NCBI RefSeq assembly: GCF_040115645.1
Contig: NW_027096009.1
Location: forward strand, 248,001-312,000
Direction of reading: 5' to 3'
DNA: 64,000 bases
Source of the DNA: Euwallacea fornicatus
Lineage: Eukaryota > Arthropoda > Insecta > Coleoptera > Curculionidae
The position numbers were made by a program, and so were the translations under genes. The notes beneath the pieces are model-generated. The model was not told the DNA's origin. It searched no databases and saw only the letters and a list, made by a program, of their open reading frames with translations. Below, piece after piece: positions 37,623 to 52,417 of this stretch; within the stretch, counting starts at the first letter, position 1; every line of letters begins with the position of its first letter.

Positions 37623-39929
37623 TCAAATTTCTTAATCAAAGACTCCAATGAACCATCTCGACGAGATCTTTAACATGACGTTACACATCATGATTGTATC
37701 ATCTTGAGTTTCCACGAAAAATACTACTTTATGAGCTCAAACATACAATTTTTGTGACTTTTCACATGTTGAAGCTCGATAACTTCGGTCAATGAGGACC
37801 AAATTTCTTAATCAAAGACTCAAATGAACCATCTCGACGAGATATTTACCATGACGATACACATCATGATTGTATCATCTTGAGTTTCCACGAAAAATAG
37901 AACTTTATGAGCTCAAACATACAATTTTTGTGACTTTTCACATGTTGAAGCTCGATAACTTCGGTCAATGAGGATCAAATTTCTTAATCAAAGAGCCAAA
38001 TGAACCATTTCGACGAGATCTTTAACATGACGTTACACATCATGATTGTATCATCTTGAGTTTCCACGAAAAATAGTTCTTTATGAGCTCAAACATACAA
38101 GTTTTGTGACTTTTCACATGTTGAAGCTCGATAACTTCGGTCAATGAGGACCAAATTTCTTAATCAAAGACTCAAATTAACCATCTCGACGAGATCTTTA
38201 ACATGACGTAACACATCATGATTGTATCATATTGAGTTTCAAAGAAAAATAGTACTTAAAGAGCTCAAACATACAATTTTTGTGACTTTTCACATGTTGA
38301 AGCTCGATAACTTCGGTCAATGAGGACCAAATTTCTTAATCAAAGACTCAAATGAACCATCTCGACGAGATCTTTAACATGACGTAACACATCATGATTG
38401 TATCATCTTGAGTTTCAAAGAAAAATAGTACTTAAAGAGCTCAAACATACAATTTTTGGGACATTTCACATGTTGAAGCTCGATAACTTCGGTCAATGAG
38501 GACCAAATTTCTTAAACAAAGTCTCAAATGAACCATCTCGACGAGATCTTTAACATGACGTAACACATCATGATTGTATCATCTTGAGTTTCAAAGAAAA
38601 ATAGTACTTAAAGAGCTCAAACATACAATTTTTGGGACATTTCACATGTTGAAGCTCGATAACTTCGGTCAATGAGGACCAAATTTCTTAATCAAAGAGC
38701 CAAATGAACCATCTCGACGAGATCTTTAACATGACGTTACACATCATGATTGTATCATCTTGAGTTTCAAAGAAAAATAGTACTTAATGAGCTCAAACAT
38801 ACAAGTTTTGTGACTTTTCACATTTTGAAGCTCGATAACTTCGGTCAATGACGACCAAATTTCTTAATCAAAGAGCCAAATGAACCATCTCGACGAGATC
38901 TTTAACATAACGGAACACATCATGATTGTATCATTTTGAGTTTCCACGAAAAATAGTACTTTATGAGCTCAAACATACAGTTTTTGTGATTTTTCACATA
39001 TTGAAGCTCTATAACTTCGTTCAATGAGGACCAAATTTCTTAAACAAAGACTCAAATGAACCATCTCGACGAGACCTTTAAAATGACATTACACATCATG
39101 ATTGTATCATCTTGAGTTTCCACGAAAAATAGTACTTAAAGAGCTCAAACATACAAGTTTTGTGACTTTTCACATTTTGAAGCTCGATAACTTCGGTCAA
39201 TGAGGACTAAATTTCTTAAATAAAGACTCAAATGAACCATCTCGACGAGACCTTTAACATGACGTTACACATCATGATGGTATCATCTTGAGTTTCCATG
39301 AAAAATAGTACTTTATGAGCTCAAACATACGATTTTTGTGACTTTTCACAGGTTGAAGCTCGATAACTTCGATCAATGAGGACCAAATTTCTTAATCAAA
39401 GACTCAAATGAACCATCTCGACGAGATCTTTAACATAACGGAACACATCATGATTGTATCATCTTGAGTTTCAAAGAAAAATAGTACTTAAAAAGCTCAA
39501 ACATACAATTTTTGTGACTTTTCACATGTTGAAGCTCGATAACTTCGGTCAATGAGGACCAAATTTCTTAAACAAAGACTCAAATGAACCATCTCGACGA
39601 GATCTTTAACATAATGATACACATCATGATTGTATCATCTTGAGTTTCCACGAAAAATAGTACTTTATGAGCTCAAACATACAATTTTTGTGACTTTTCA
39701 CATGTTGAAGCTCGATAACTTCGGTCAATGAGGACCAAATTTCTTAAACAAAGACTCAAATGAACCATCTCGACGAGATCTTTAACATAATGATACACAT
39801 CATGATTGTATCATCTTGAGTTTCCACGAAAAATAGTACTTTATGAGCTCAAACATACAAGTTTTGTGACTTTTCACACTTTGAAGCTCTATAACTTCGG
39901 TCAATGAGGACCAAATTTCTTAAACAAAG
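37623..39929 (+). repeat. Mosaic satellite region with private variants
   Basis: About thirteen monomers. Private or rare changes include gatatttaccatgacgata (37843), atagttctttat (38074), gtgatttttcacatattg (38986), tgacattac (39084), gaggactaa (39205) and cttcgatcaa (39368). Several units combine halves seen in different monomer types elsewhere, as expected of recombination within monomers. No non-satellite sequence. Confidence 0.75.
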
Positions 39930-41936
39930 ACTCAAATGAACCTTCTCGACGAGATCTTTAACATAATGATACACATCATGTTTGTATCATCTTGAGTCTC
40001 AAAGAAAAATAGTACTTAATGAGCTCAAACATACAATTTTGTGACTTTTCACACTTTGAAGCTCTATAACTTCGTTCAATGAGGACCAAATTTCTTAATC
40101 CAAGACTCAAATGAACCATCTCGACGAGATCTTTAACATGACGTTACACATCATGATTGTATCATCTTGAGTTTCCACGAAAAATAGAACTTTATGAGCT
40201 CAAACATACAATTTTTGTGACTTTTCACATGTTGAAGCTCGATAACTTCGGTCAATGAGAATCAAATTTCTTAATCAAAGACTCAAATGAACCATCTCGA
40301 CGAGACCTTTAACATGACGTTACACATCATGATTGTATCATCTTGAGTTTCCACGAAAAATAGTACTTTATGAGCTCAAACATACAAGTTTTGTGACTTT
40401 TCACATGTTGAAGCTCGATAACTTCGGTCAATGAGGATCAAATTTCTTAATCAACGACTCAAATGAACCATCTCGACGAGACCTTTAACATGACGTAACA
40501 CATCATGATTGTATCATCTTGAGTTCCCACGAAAAATAGTACTTTATGAGCTCAAACATACAATTTTTGTGACTTTTCACATGTTGAAGCTCGATAACTT
40601 CGGTCAATGAGGATCAAATTTCTTAATCAAAGAGCCAAATGAACCATCTCGACGAGATCTTTAAAATGACGTTACACATCATGATTGTATCATCTTGAGT
40701 TTCCACGAAAAATAGTACTTAAAGAGCTCAAACATACAAGTTTTGTGACTTTTCACATTTTGAAGCTCGATAACTTCGGTCAATGAGGACCAAATTTCTT
40801 AAATAAAGACTCAAATGAACCATCTCGACGAGATCTTTAACATGAAGTAACACATCATGATTGTATCATCTTGAGTTTCCACGAAAAATAGAACTTTATG
40901 AGCTCAAACATACAAGTTTTGTGACTTTTCACACTTTGAAGCTCTATAACTTCGTTCAATGAGGACCAAATTTCTTAATCAAAGACTCAAATGAACCATC
41001 TCGACGAGATCTTTAACATGACGTTACACATCATGATGGTATCATCTTGAGTTCCCACGAAAAATAGTACTTTATGAGCTCAAACATACAATTTTTGTGA
41101 CTTTTCACATGTTGGAGCTCGATAACTTCGGTCAATGAGGACCAAATTTCTTAAACAAAGACTCAAATGAACCATCTCGACAAGATCTTTAACATGGCGT
41201 AACACATCATGATTGTATCATCTTGAGTTCCAAAGAAAAATAGTACTTAAAGAGCTCAAACATACAATTTTTGGGACATTTCACATGTTGAAGCTCGATA
41301 ACTTCGGTCAATGAGGACCAAATTTCTTAAACAAAGTCTCAAATGAACCATCTCGACGAGATCTTTAACATGACGTTACACATCATGATTGTATCATCTT
41401 GAGTTTCCACGAAAAATAGTACTTAATGAGCTCAAACATACAATTTTTTGACTTTTCACATGTTGAAGCTCGATAACTTCGGTCAATGACGACCAAATTT
41501 CTTAATCAAAGACTCAAATGAACCTTCTCGACGAGATCTTTAACATAATGATACACATCATGTTTGTATCATCTTCAGTTTCAAAGAAAAATAGTACTTT
41601 ATGAGCTCAAACATACAAGTTTTGTGACTTTTCACACTTTGAAGCTCGATAACTTCGGTCAATGACGACCAAATTTCTTAATCAAAGACTCAAATGAACC
41701 TTCTCGACGAGATCTTTAACATAATGATACACATCATGTTTGTATCATCTTCAGTTTCAAAGAAAAATAGTACTTTATGAGCTCAAACATACAAGTTTTG
41801 TGACTTTTCACACTTTGAAGCTCGATAACTTCGGTCAATGACGAACAAATTTCTTAATCAAAGACTCAAATGAACCATCTCGACGAGATCTTTAACATGA
41901 CGTAACACATCATGATTGTGCCATCTTGAGTTTCAA
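39930..41936 (+). repeat. Duplicated segment, copy 1, three monomers longer
   Basis: Matches 42216-43694. The offset is 2286 bp (13 monomers less two bases) up to about 40585, and 1758 bp (10 monomers less two) from about 41049. This copy therefore holds 528 extra bases, three monomers, at 40586-41048. Shared markers are the gagtctc unit, gagttcccacg, catgttgg, cgacaag plus catggcg, attttttgac, two tcttcagttt units and gattgtgcc (41915 and 43673). Private to this copy are gagaatc (40257) and atcaacgac (40452). Confidence 0.85.
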
Positions 41937-42215
41937 ACAAAAATAGTACTTTATGAGCTCAAACATACAATTTTTGTGACTTTTCACATGTTGAAGCTCG
42001 ATAACATCGGTCAATGAGGACCAAATTTCTTAATCAAAGACTCAAATGAACCATCTCGACGAGATCTTTAACATGACGTAACACATCATGATTGTATCAT
42101 CTTGAGTTCCAAAGAAAAATAGTACTTAAAGAGCTCAAACATACAATTTTTGGGACATTTCACATGTTGAAGCTCGATAACTTCGGTCAATGAGGACCAA
42201 ATTTCTTAAACAAAG

Positions 42216-43694
42216 ACTCAAATGAACCTTCTCGACGAGATCTTTAACATAATGATACACATCATATTTGTATCATCTTGAGTCTCAAAGAAAAATAGTA
42301 CTTAATGAGCTCAAACATACAATTTTGTGACTTTTCACACTTTGAAGCTCTATAACTTCGTTCAATGAGGACCAAATTTCTTAATCAAAGACTCAAATGA
42401 ACCATCTCGACGAGATCTTTAACATGACGTTACACATCATGATTGTATCATCTTGAGTTTCCACGAAAAATAGAACTTTATGAGCTCAAACATACAATTT
42501 TTGTGACTTTTCACATGTTGAAGCTCGATAACTTCGGTCAATGAGGATCAAATTTCTTAATCAAAGACTCAAATGAACCATCTCGACGAGACCTTTAACA
42601 TGACGTTACACATCATGATTGTATCATCTTGAGTTTCCACGAAAAATAGTACTTTATGAGCTCAAACATACAAGTTTTGTGACTTTTCACATGTTGAAGC
42701 TCGATAACTTCGGTCAATGAGGATCAAATTTCTTAATCAAAGACTCAAATGAACCATCTCGACGAGACCTTTAACATGACGTAACACATCATGATTGTAT
42801 CATCTTGAGTTCCCACGAAAAATAGTACTTTATGAGCTCAAACATACAATTTTTGTGACTTTTCACATGTTGGAGCTCGATAACTTCGGTCAATGAGGAC
42901 CAAATTTCTTAAACAAAGACTCAAATGAACCATCTCGACAAGATCTTTAACATGGCGTAACACATCATGATTGTATCATCTTGAGTTCCAAAGAAAAATA
43001 GTACTTAAAGAGCTCAAACATACAATTTTTGGGACATTTCACATGTTGAAGCTCGATAACTTCGGTCAATGAGGACCAAATTTCTTAAACAAAGTCTCAA
43101 ATGAACCATCTCGACGAGATCTTTAACATGACGTTACACATCATGATTGTATCATCTTGAGTTTCCACGAAAAATAGTACTTAATGAGCTCAAACATACA
43201 ATTTTTTGACTTTTCACATGTTGAAGCTCGATAACTTCGGTCAATGACGACCAAATTTCTTAATCAAAGACTCAAATGAACCTTCTCGACGAGATCTTTA
43301 ACATAATGATACACATCATGTTTGTATCATCTTCAGTTTCAAAGAAAAATAGTACTTTATGAGCTCAAACATACAAGTTTTGTGACTTTTCACACTTTGA
43401 AGCTCGATAACTTCGGTCAATGACGACCAAATTTCTTAATCAAAGACTCAAATGAACCTTCTCGACGAGATCTTTAACATAATGATACACATCATGTTTG
43501 TATCATCTTCAGTTTCAAAGAAAAATAGTACTTTATGAGCTCAAACATACAAGTTTTGTGACTTTTCACACTTTGAAGCTCGATAACTTCGGTCAATGAC
43601 GAACAAATTTCTTAATCAAAGACTCAAATGAACCATCTCGACGAGATCTTTAACATGACGTAACACATCATGATTGTGCCATCTTGAGTTTCAA
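42216..43694 (+). repeat. Duplicated segment, copy 2
   Basis: Colinear with 39930-41936 except for the three missing monomers. A private atcatattt is at 42262. The copies part near 43694, where this one has gtttcaaag and the other gtttcaaac. The intervening 41937-42215 is satellite of the aacatcgg and tttttggg types. Confidence 0.85.
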
Positions 43695-44318
43695 AGAAAA
43701 ATAGTACTTTATGAGCTCAAACATACAATTTTTGTGACTTTTCACATTTTGAAGCTCGATAACTTCGGTCAATGAGGACCAAATTTCTTAAACAAAGACT
43801 CAAATGAACCATCTCGACGAGATCTTTAACATGACGTTACACATCATGATTTTATCATCTTGAGTTTCCACGAAAAATAGTATTTATAGAGCTCAAACAT
43901 ACAATTTTTGTAACTTTTCACCAGTTGAAGCTCGATAACTTCGGTCAATGAGGACCAAATTTCTTAATCAAATACTCAAATGAACCATCTCGACGAGATC
44001 TTTAACATGACGTTACACATCATGATTTTATCATCTTGAGTTTCCACGAAAAATAGTACTTATAGAGCTCAAACATACAATTTTTGTGACTTTCCACAAG
44101 TTGAAGCTCGATAACTTCGGTCAATGAGGACTAAATTTCTTAATCAAATACTCAAATGAACCATCTCGACGAGATCTTTAACATGACGTTACACATCATG
44201 ATTGTATCATCTTGAGTTTCAAAGAAAAATAGTACTTAATGAGCTCAAACATACAAGTTTTGTGACTTTTCACATTTTGAAGCTCGATAACTTCGGTCAA
44301 TGAGGACCAAATTTCTTA
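43442..44318 (+). repeat. Duplicated segment with tatagagctc monomers, copy 1
   Basis: Matches 45905-46781 at 2463 bp (14 monomers less one base). It contains an unusual pair of monomers with gattttatc, cttatagagctc or tttatagagctc, cttttcaccagttg or ctttccacaagttg, and the aatactc end. This type was seen only in these two places, so it is a strong marker of a single duplication. Confidence 0.85.
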
Positions 44319-44689
44319 AACAAAGACTCAAATGAACCATCTCGACGAGATCTTTAACATAATGATACACATCATGATTGTATCATCTTGAGTTTCAAAG
44401 AAAAATAGTACTTAATGAGCTCAAACATACAAGTTTTGTGACTTTTCACATTTTGAAGCTCGATAACTTCGGTCAATGAGGACCAAATTTCTTAATCAAA
44501 TACTCAAATGAACCATCTCGACGAGATCTTTAACATGACGTTACACATCATGATTGTATCATCTTGAGTTTCAAAGAAAAATAGTACTTAAAAAGCTCAA
44601 ACATACAATTTTTGTGACTTTTCACATGTTGAAGCTCGATAACTTCGGTCAATGAGGACCAAATTTCTTAAACAAAGACTCAAATGAAC
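44319..44689 (+). repeat. Linker monomers with acttaaaaagctc
   Basis: About two monomers: a cataatgataca unit with gattg, and a unit with acttaaaaagctc (44586). That marker recurs at 39487, 44938 and 55667. Confidence 0.7.
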
Positions 44690-45971
44690 CATCTCGACGA
44701 GATCTTTAACATAATGATACACATCATGATTGTATCATCTTGAGTTTCCACGAAAAATAGTACTTTATGAGCTCAAACATACAATTTTTGTGACTTTTCA
44801 CATGTTGAAGCTCGATAACTTCGGTCAATGAGGACCAAATTTCTTAAACAAAGACTCAAATGAACCATCTCGACGAGATCTTTAACATGACGTTACACAT
44901 CATGATTGTATCATCTTGAGTTTCAAAGAAAAATAGTACTTAAAAAGCTCAAACATACAATTTTTGTGAATTTTCACATGTTGAAGCTCGATAACTTCGG
45001 TCAATGAGGACCAAATTTCTTAAACAAAGACTCAAATGAACCATCTCGACGAGATCTTTAACATAATGATACACATCATGATGGTATCATCTTGAGTTTC
45101 CATGAAAAATAGTACTTTATGAGCTCAAACATACAATTTTTGTGACTTTTCACATGTTGAAGCTCGATAACATCGGTCAATGAGGACCAAATTTCTTAAT
45201 CAAAGACTCAAATGAACCATCTCGACGAGATCTTTAACATGACGTAACACATCATGATTGTATCATCTTGAGTTTCAAAGAAAAATAGTACTTAAAGAGC
45301 TCAAACATACAATTTTTGTGACTTTTCACATGTTGAAGCTCGATAACTTCGGTCAATGAGGACCAAATTTCTTAAACAAAGACTCAAATGAACCTTCTCG
45401 ACGAGATCTTTAACATAATGATACACATCATGTTTGTATCATCTTGAGTTTCAAAGAAAAATAGTACTTAATGAGCTCAAACATACAAGTTTTGTGACTT
45501 TTCACACTTTGAAGCTCTATAACTTCGTTCAATGAGGACCAAATTCTTAATCAAAGACTCAAATGATCCATCTCGACGAGATCTTTAACATGAAGTAACA
45601 CATCATGATTGTATCATCTTGAGTTTCCACGAAAAATAGTACTTAATGAGTTCAAACATACAAGTTTTGTGACTTTTCACACTTTGAAGCTCTATAACTT
45701 CGTTCAATGAGGACCAAATTTCTTAATCAAATACTCAAATGAACCATCTCGACGAGATCTTTATCATGACGTAACACATCATGATTGTATCATCTTGAGT
45801 TTCCACGAAAAATAGTACTTAATGAGCTCAAACATACAATTTTTGTGACTTTTCACATGTTGAAGCTCGATAACTTCGGTCAATGAGGACCAAATTTCTT
45901 AAACAAAGACTCAAATGAACCTTCTCGACGAGATCTTTAACATAATGATACACATCATGTTTGTATCATCT
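44690..45971 (+). repeat. Long-range duplicated segment, copy 1 (61-monomer offset)
   Basis: Matches 55419-56700 at 10729 bp (61 monomers less seven bases). It is tied by acttaaaaagctc (44938 and 55667) and by the single-base deletion accaaattctt (45538 and 56267). Differences include gtgaattttc (44967), private to this copy, and aatactc plus ttatcatgac at 45731-45777, where the other copy has gactc plus taacatgac. Confidence 0.85.
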
Positions 45972-46781
45972 TCAGTTTCAAAGAAAAATAGTACTTTATG
46001 AGCTCAAACATACAAGTTTTGTGACTTTTCACACTTTGAAGCTCGATAACTTCGGTCAATGACGAACAAATTTCTTAATCAAAGACTCAAATGAACCATC
46101 TCGACGAGATCTTTAACATGACGTAACACATCATGATTGTGCCATCTTGAGTTTCAAAGAAAAATAGTACTTTATGAGCTCAAACATACAATTTTTGTGA
46201 CTTTTCACATTTTGAAGCTCGATAACTTCGGTCAATGAGGACCAAATTTCTTAAACAAAGACTCAAATGAACCATCTCGACGAGATCTTTAACATGACGT
46301 TACACATCATGATTTTATCATCTTGAGTTTCCACGAAAAATAGTATTTATAGAGCTCAAACATACAATTTTTGTAACTTTTCACCAGTTGAAGCTCGATA
46401 ACTTCGGTCAATGAGGACCAAATTTCTTAATCAAATACTCAAATGAACCATCTCGACGAGATCTTTAACATGACGTTACACATCATGATTTTATCATCTT
46501 GAGTTTCCACGAAAAATAGTACTTATAGAGCTCAAACATACAATTTTTGTGACTTTCCACAAGTTGAAGCTCGATAACTTCGGTCAATGAGGACTAAATT
46601 TCTTAATCAAATACTCAAATGAACCATCTCGACGAGATCTTTAACATGACGTTACACATCATGATTGTATCATCTTGAGTTTCAAAGAAAAATAGTACTT
46701 AATGAGCTCAAACATACAAGTTTTGTGACTTTTCACATTTTGAAGCTCGATAACTTCGGTCAATGAGGACCAAATTTCTTA
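45905..46781 (+). repeat. Duplicated segment with tatagagctc monomers, copy 2
   Basis: Colinear with 43442-44318 at 2463 bp, including gattgtgcc (46136), tttatagagctc and cttttcaccagttg (46344-46390) and ctttccacaagttg (46553). It overlaps the end of the 61-monomer-offset segment. Confidence 0.85.
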
Positions 46782-47879
46782 ATCAAATACTCAAATGAAC
46801 CATCTCGACGAGATCTTTAACATGACGTTACACATCATGATTGTATCATCTTGAGTTTCAAAGAAAAATAGTACTTAATGAGCTCAAACATACAATTTTT
46901 GTGACTTTTCACATGTTGAAGCTCGATAACTTCGGTCAATGAGGACCAAATTTCTTAAACAAAGACTCAAATGAACCTTCTCGACGAGATCTTTAACATA
47001 ATGATACACATCATGTTTGTATCATCTTGAGTCTCAAAGAAAAATAGTACTTAATGAGCTCAAACATACAATTTTGTGACTTTTCACACTTTGAAGCTCT
47101 ATAACTTCGTTCAATGAGGACCAAATTTCTTAATCAAAGACTCAAATGAACCATCTCGACGAGATCTTTAACATGACGTAACACATCATGATTGTATCAT
47201 CTTGAGTTTCCACGAAAAATAGTACTTAATGAGCTCAAACATACAAGTTTTGTGACTTTTCACATTTTGAAGCTCGATAACTTCGGTCAATGAGGACCAA
47301 ATTTCTTAATCAAATACTCAAATGAACCATCTCGACGAGATCTTTAACATGACGTTACACATCATGATTGTATCATCTTGAGTTTCAAAGAAAAATAGTA
47401 CTTAATGAGTTCAAACATACAAGTTTTGTGACTTTTCACACTTTGAAGCTCTATAACTTCGTTCAATGAGGACCAAATTTCTTAATCAAAGACTCAAATG
47501 AACCATCTCGACGAGATCTTTAACATGACGTAACACATCATGATTGTATCATCTTGAGTTTCCACGAAAAATAGTATTTAATGAGCTCAAACATACAATT
47601 TTTGTGACTTTTCACATGTTGAAGCTCGATAACTTCGGTCAATGAGGACCAAATTTCTTAAACAAAGACTCAAATGAACCTTCTCGACGAGATCTTTAAC
47701 ATAATGATACACATCATGTTTGTATCATCTTGAGTCTCAAAGAAAAATAGTACTTAATGAGCTCAAACATACAAGTTTTGTGACTTTTCACACTTTGAAG
47801 CTCTATAACTTCGTTCAATGAGGACCAAATTTCTTAATCAAAGACTCAAATGAACCATCTCGACGAGATCTTTAACATG
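46782..47879 (+). repeat. Satellite monomers rich in the cactttg/tctataacttcgt haplotype
   Basis: About six monomers, alternating ordinary units with units carrying cactttg together with tctataacttcgt. Some have the 175-bp caattttgtg form. A rare agtatttaatg is at 47573. No other sequence type. Confidence 0.75.
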
Positions 47880-49282
47880 ACGTTACACATCATGATTGTA
47901 TCATCTTGAGTTTCCACGAAAAATAGTACTTTATGAGCTCAAACATACAAGTTTTGTGACTTTTCACATTTTGAAGCTCGATAACTTCGGTCAATGAGGA
48001 CCAACTTTTTTAAACAAAGTCTCAAATGAACCATCTCGACGAGATCTTTAACATGACGTTACACATCATGATTGTATCATCTTGAGTTTCCACGAAAAAT
48101 AGTACTTTATAAGCTCAAACATACAAGTTTTGTGACTTTTCACATGTTGAAGCTCGATAACTTCGGTCAATGAGGACCAAATTTCTTAAACAAAGACTCA
48201 AATGAACCATCTCGACGAGATCTTTAACATGACGTAACACATCATGATTGTATCATCTTGAGTTTCAAAGAAAAATAGTACTTAAAGAGCTCAAACATAC
48301 AATTTTTGGGACATTTCACATGTTGAAGCTCGATAACTTCGGTCAATGAGGACCAAATTTCTTAAACAAAGTCTCAAATGAACCATCTCGACGAGATCTT
48401 TAACATGACGTAACACATCATGATTGTATCATCTTGAGTTCCCACGGAAAATACTACTGTATGAGCTCAAACATACAATTTTTGTGACTTTTCACATGTT
48501 GAAGCTCGATAACTTCGGTCAATGAGGACCAAATTTCTTAAACAAAGACTCAAATGAACCTTCTCGACGAGATCTTTAACATAATGATACACATCATGTT
48601 TGTATCATCTTGAGTTTCAAAGAAAAATAGTACTTAATGAGCTCAAACATACAAGTTTTGTGACTTTTCACACTTTGAAGCTCTATAACTTCGTTCAATG
48701 AGGACCAAATTTCTTAATCAAAGACTCAAATGATCCATCTCGACGAGATCTTTAACATGAAGTAACACATCATGATTGTATCATCTTGAGTTTCCACGAA
48801 AAATAGTACTTAATGAGTTCAAACATACAAGTTTTGTGACTTTTCACACTTTGAAGCTCTATAACTTCGTTCAATGAGGACCAAATTTCTTAATCAAAGA
48901 CTCAAATGAACCATCTCGACGAGATCTTTAACATGACGTAACACATCATGATTGTATCATCTTGAGTTTCCACGAAAAATAGTACTTAATGAGCTCAAAC
49001 ATACAATTTTTGTGACTTTTCACATGTTGAAGCTCGATAACTTCGGTCAATGAGGACCAAATTTCTTAAACAAAGACTCAAATGAACCTTCTCGACGAGA
49101 CCTTTAACATGACGTTACACATCATGATTGTATCATCTTGAGTTTCCACGAAAAATAGTACTTAATGAGCTCAAACATACAATTTTTGTGACTTTTCACA
49201 TGTTGAAGCTCGATAACTTCGGTCAATGAGGACCAAATTTCTTAAACAAAGACTCAAATGAACCTTCTCGACGAGATCTTTA
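47880..49282 (+). repeat. Long-range duplicated segment, copy 1 (54-monomer offset)
   Basis: Matches 57377-58779 at 9497 bp (54 monomers less seven bases). Ties are the ccaactttttt unit, gttcccacgg plus atactactgt (48439 and 57936), the gatcc plus catgaag unit and the gagttc unit. A private atactttataagctc is near 48103. Confidence 0.85.
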
Positions 49283-52200
49283 ACATGACGTTACACATCA
49301 TGATTGTATCATCTTGAGTTTCAAAGAAAAATAGTACTTTATGAGCTCAGACATACAAGTTTTGTGACTTTTCACATGTTGAAGCTCGATAACTTCGGTC
49401 AATGAGGATCAAATTTCTTAATCAAAGACTCAAATGAACCATCTCGACGAGACCTTTAACATGACGTTACACATCATGATTGTATCATCTTGAGTTTCCA
49501 CGAAAAATAGTACTTAATGAGCTCAAACATACAATTTTGTGACTTTTCACACTTTGAAGCTCTATAACTTCGTTCAATGAGGACCAAATTTCTTAATCAA
49601 AGACTCAAATGAACCATCTCGACGAGATCTTTAACATGACGTTACACATCATGATTGTATCATCTTGAGTTTCAAAGAAAAATAGTACTTTATGAGCTCA
49701 GACATACAAGTTTTGTGACTTTTCACATGTTGAAGCTCGATAACTTCGGTCAATGAGGATCAAATTTCTTAATCAAAGACTCAAATGAACCATCTCGACG
49801 AGACCTTTAACATGACGTTACACATCATGATTGTATCATCTTGAGTTTCCACGAAAAATAGTACTTTATGAGCTCAAACATACAAGTTTTGTGACTTTTC
49901 ACATGTTGAAGCTCGATAACTTCGGTCAATGAGGATCAAATTTCTTAATCAAAGACTCAAATGAACCATCTCAACGAGACCTTTAACATGACGTAACACA
50001 TCATGATTGTATCATCTTGAGTTCCCACGAAAAATAGTACTTTATGAGCTCAAACATACAATTTTTGTGACTTTTCACATGTTGAAGCTCGATAACTTCG
50101 GTCAATGAGGATCAAATTTCTTAATCAAAGAGCCAAATGAACCATCTCGACGAGATCTTTAAAATGACGTTACACATCATGATTGTATCATCTTGAGTTT
50201 CCACGAAAAATAGTACTTTATGAGCTCAAACATACAAGTTTTGTGACTTTTCACATTTTGAAGCTCGATAACTTCGGTCAATGAGGACCAACTTTTTTAA
50301 ACAAAGTCTCAAATGAACCATCTCGACGAGATCTTTAACATGACGTTACACATCATGATTGTATCATCTTGAGTTTCCACGAAAAATAGTACTTAATGAG
50401 CTCAAACATACAATTTTTGTGACTTTTCACATGTTGAAGCTCGATAACTTCGGTCAATGAGGACCAAATTTCTTAAACAAAGACTCAAATGAACCTTCTC
50501 GACGAGACCTTTAACATGACGTTACACATCATGATTGTATCATCTTGAGTTTCCACGAAAAATAGTACTTAATGTGCTCAAACATACAATTTTTTGACTT
50601 TTCACATGTTGAAGCTCGATAACTTCGGTCAATGAGGACCAAATTTCTTAATCAAAGACTCAAATGAACTATCTCGACGAGATCTTTAACATGACGTAAC
50701 ACATCATGATTGTATCATCTTGAGTTTCCACGAAAAATAGAACTTTATGAGCTCAAACATACAATTTTTGTGACTTTTCACATGTTGAAGCTCGATAACT
50801 TCGGTCAATGAGGACCAAATTTCTTAAACAAAGACTCAAATGAACCATCTCGACGAGATCTTTAACATGACGTAACACATCATGATTGTATCATCTTGAG
50901 TTTCCACGAAAAATAGTACTTAATGTGCTCAAACATACAATTTTTTGACTTTTCACATGTTGAAGCTCGATAACTTTGGTCAATGAGGACCAAATTTCTT
51001 ATTCAAAGACTCAAATGAACCATCTCGACGAGATCTTTAACATGACGTAACACATCATGATTGTATCATCTTGAGTTTCCACGAAAAATAGTACTTTATG
51101 AGCTCAAACATACAATTTTTGTGACTTTTCACATGTTGAAGCTCTATAACTTCGTTCAATGAGGACCAAATTTCTTAAACAAAGACTCAAATGAACCATC
51201 TCGACGAGACCTTTAAAATGACGTTACACATCATGATTGTATCATCTTGAGTTTCCACGAAAAATAGTACTTAAAGAGCTCAAACATACAAGTTTTGTGA
51301 CTTTTCACATTTTGAAGCTCGATAACTTCGGTCAATGAGGACCAAATTTCTTAAATAAAGACTCAAATGAACCATCTCGACGAGACCTTTAACATGACGT
51401 TACACATCATGATTGTATCATCTTGAGTTTCCACGAAAAATAGAACTTTATGAGCTCAAACATACAATTTTTGTGACTTTTTACATGTTGAAGCTCGATA
51501 ACTTCGGTCAATGAGGATCAAATTTCTTAATCAAAGAGCCAAATGAACCATCTCGACGAGATCTTTAAAATGACGTTACACATCATGATTGTATCATCTT
51601 GAGTTTCCACGAAAAATAGTACTTTATGAGCTCAAACATACAAGTTTTGTGACTTTTCACATTTTGAAGCTCGATAACTTCGGTCAGTAAGGACCAACTT
51701 TTTTAAACAAAGTCTCAAATGAACCATCTCGACGAGATCTTTAACATGACGTTACACATCATGATTGTATCATCTTGAGTTTCCACGAAAAATAGTACTT
51801 TATGAGCTCAAACATACAAGTTTTGTGACTTTTCACATGTTGAAGCTCGATAACTTCGGTCAATGAGGACCAAATTTCTTAATCAAAGACTCAAATTAAC
51901 CATCTCGACGAGATCTTTAACATGACGTAACACATCATGATTGTATCATCTTGAGTTTAAAAGAAAAATAGTACTTAAAGAGCTCAAACATACAATTTTT
52001 GTGACTTTTCACATGTTGAAGCTCGATAACTTCGGTCAATGAGGACCAAATTTCTTAAACAAAGACTCAAATGAACCATCTCGACGAGATCTTTAACATG
52101 ACGTAACACATCATGATTGTATCATCTTGAGTTTCAAAGAAAAATAGTACTTAAAGAGCTCAAACATACAATTTTTGTGACTTTTCACATGTTGAAGCTC

Positions 52201-52417
52201 GATAACTTCGGTCAATGAGGACCAAATTTCTTAAACAAAGACTCAAATGAACCATCTCGACGAGATCTTTAACATGACGTAACACATCATGATTGTATCA
52301 TCTTGAGTTGCCACGGAAAATAGTACTGTATGAGCTCAAACATACAATTTTTGTGACTTTTCACATGTTGAAGCTCGATAACTTCGATCAATGAGGACCA
52401 AATTTCTTAAACAAAGA
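49283..52417 (+). repeat. Mosaic satellite region
   Basis: About eighteen monomers. The rare gctcagacatac occurs at 49345 and 49696, 351 bp apart (two monomers less one base), and again at 56906 and 59017. Segment 49510-50393 matches 58831-59714 at 9321 bp, tied by ctcaacgag (49970 and 59291). Other private forms: gaactatc (50668), ttcggtcagtaagg (51678), gttgccacgg (52308) and cttcgatcaa (52383). All satellite. Confidence 0.75.
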
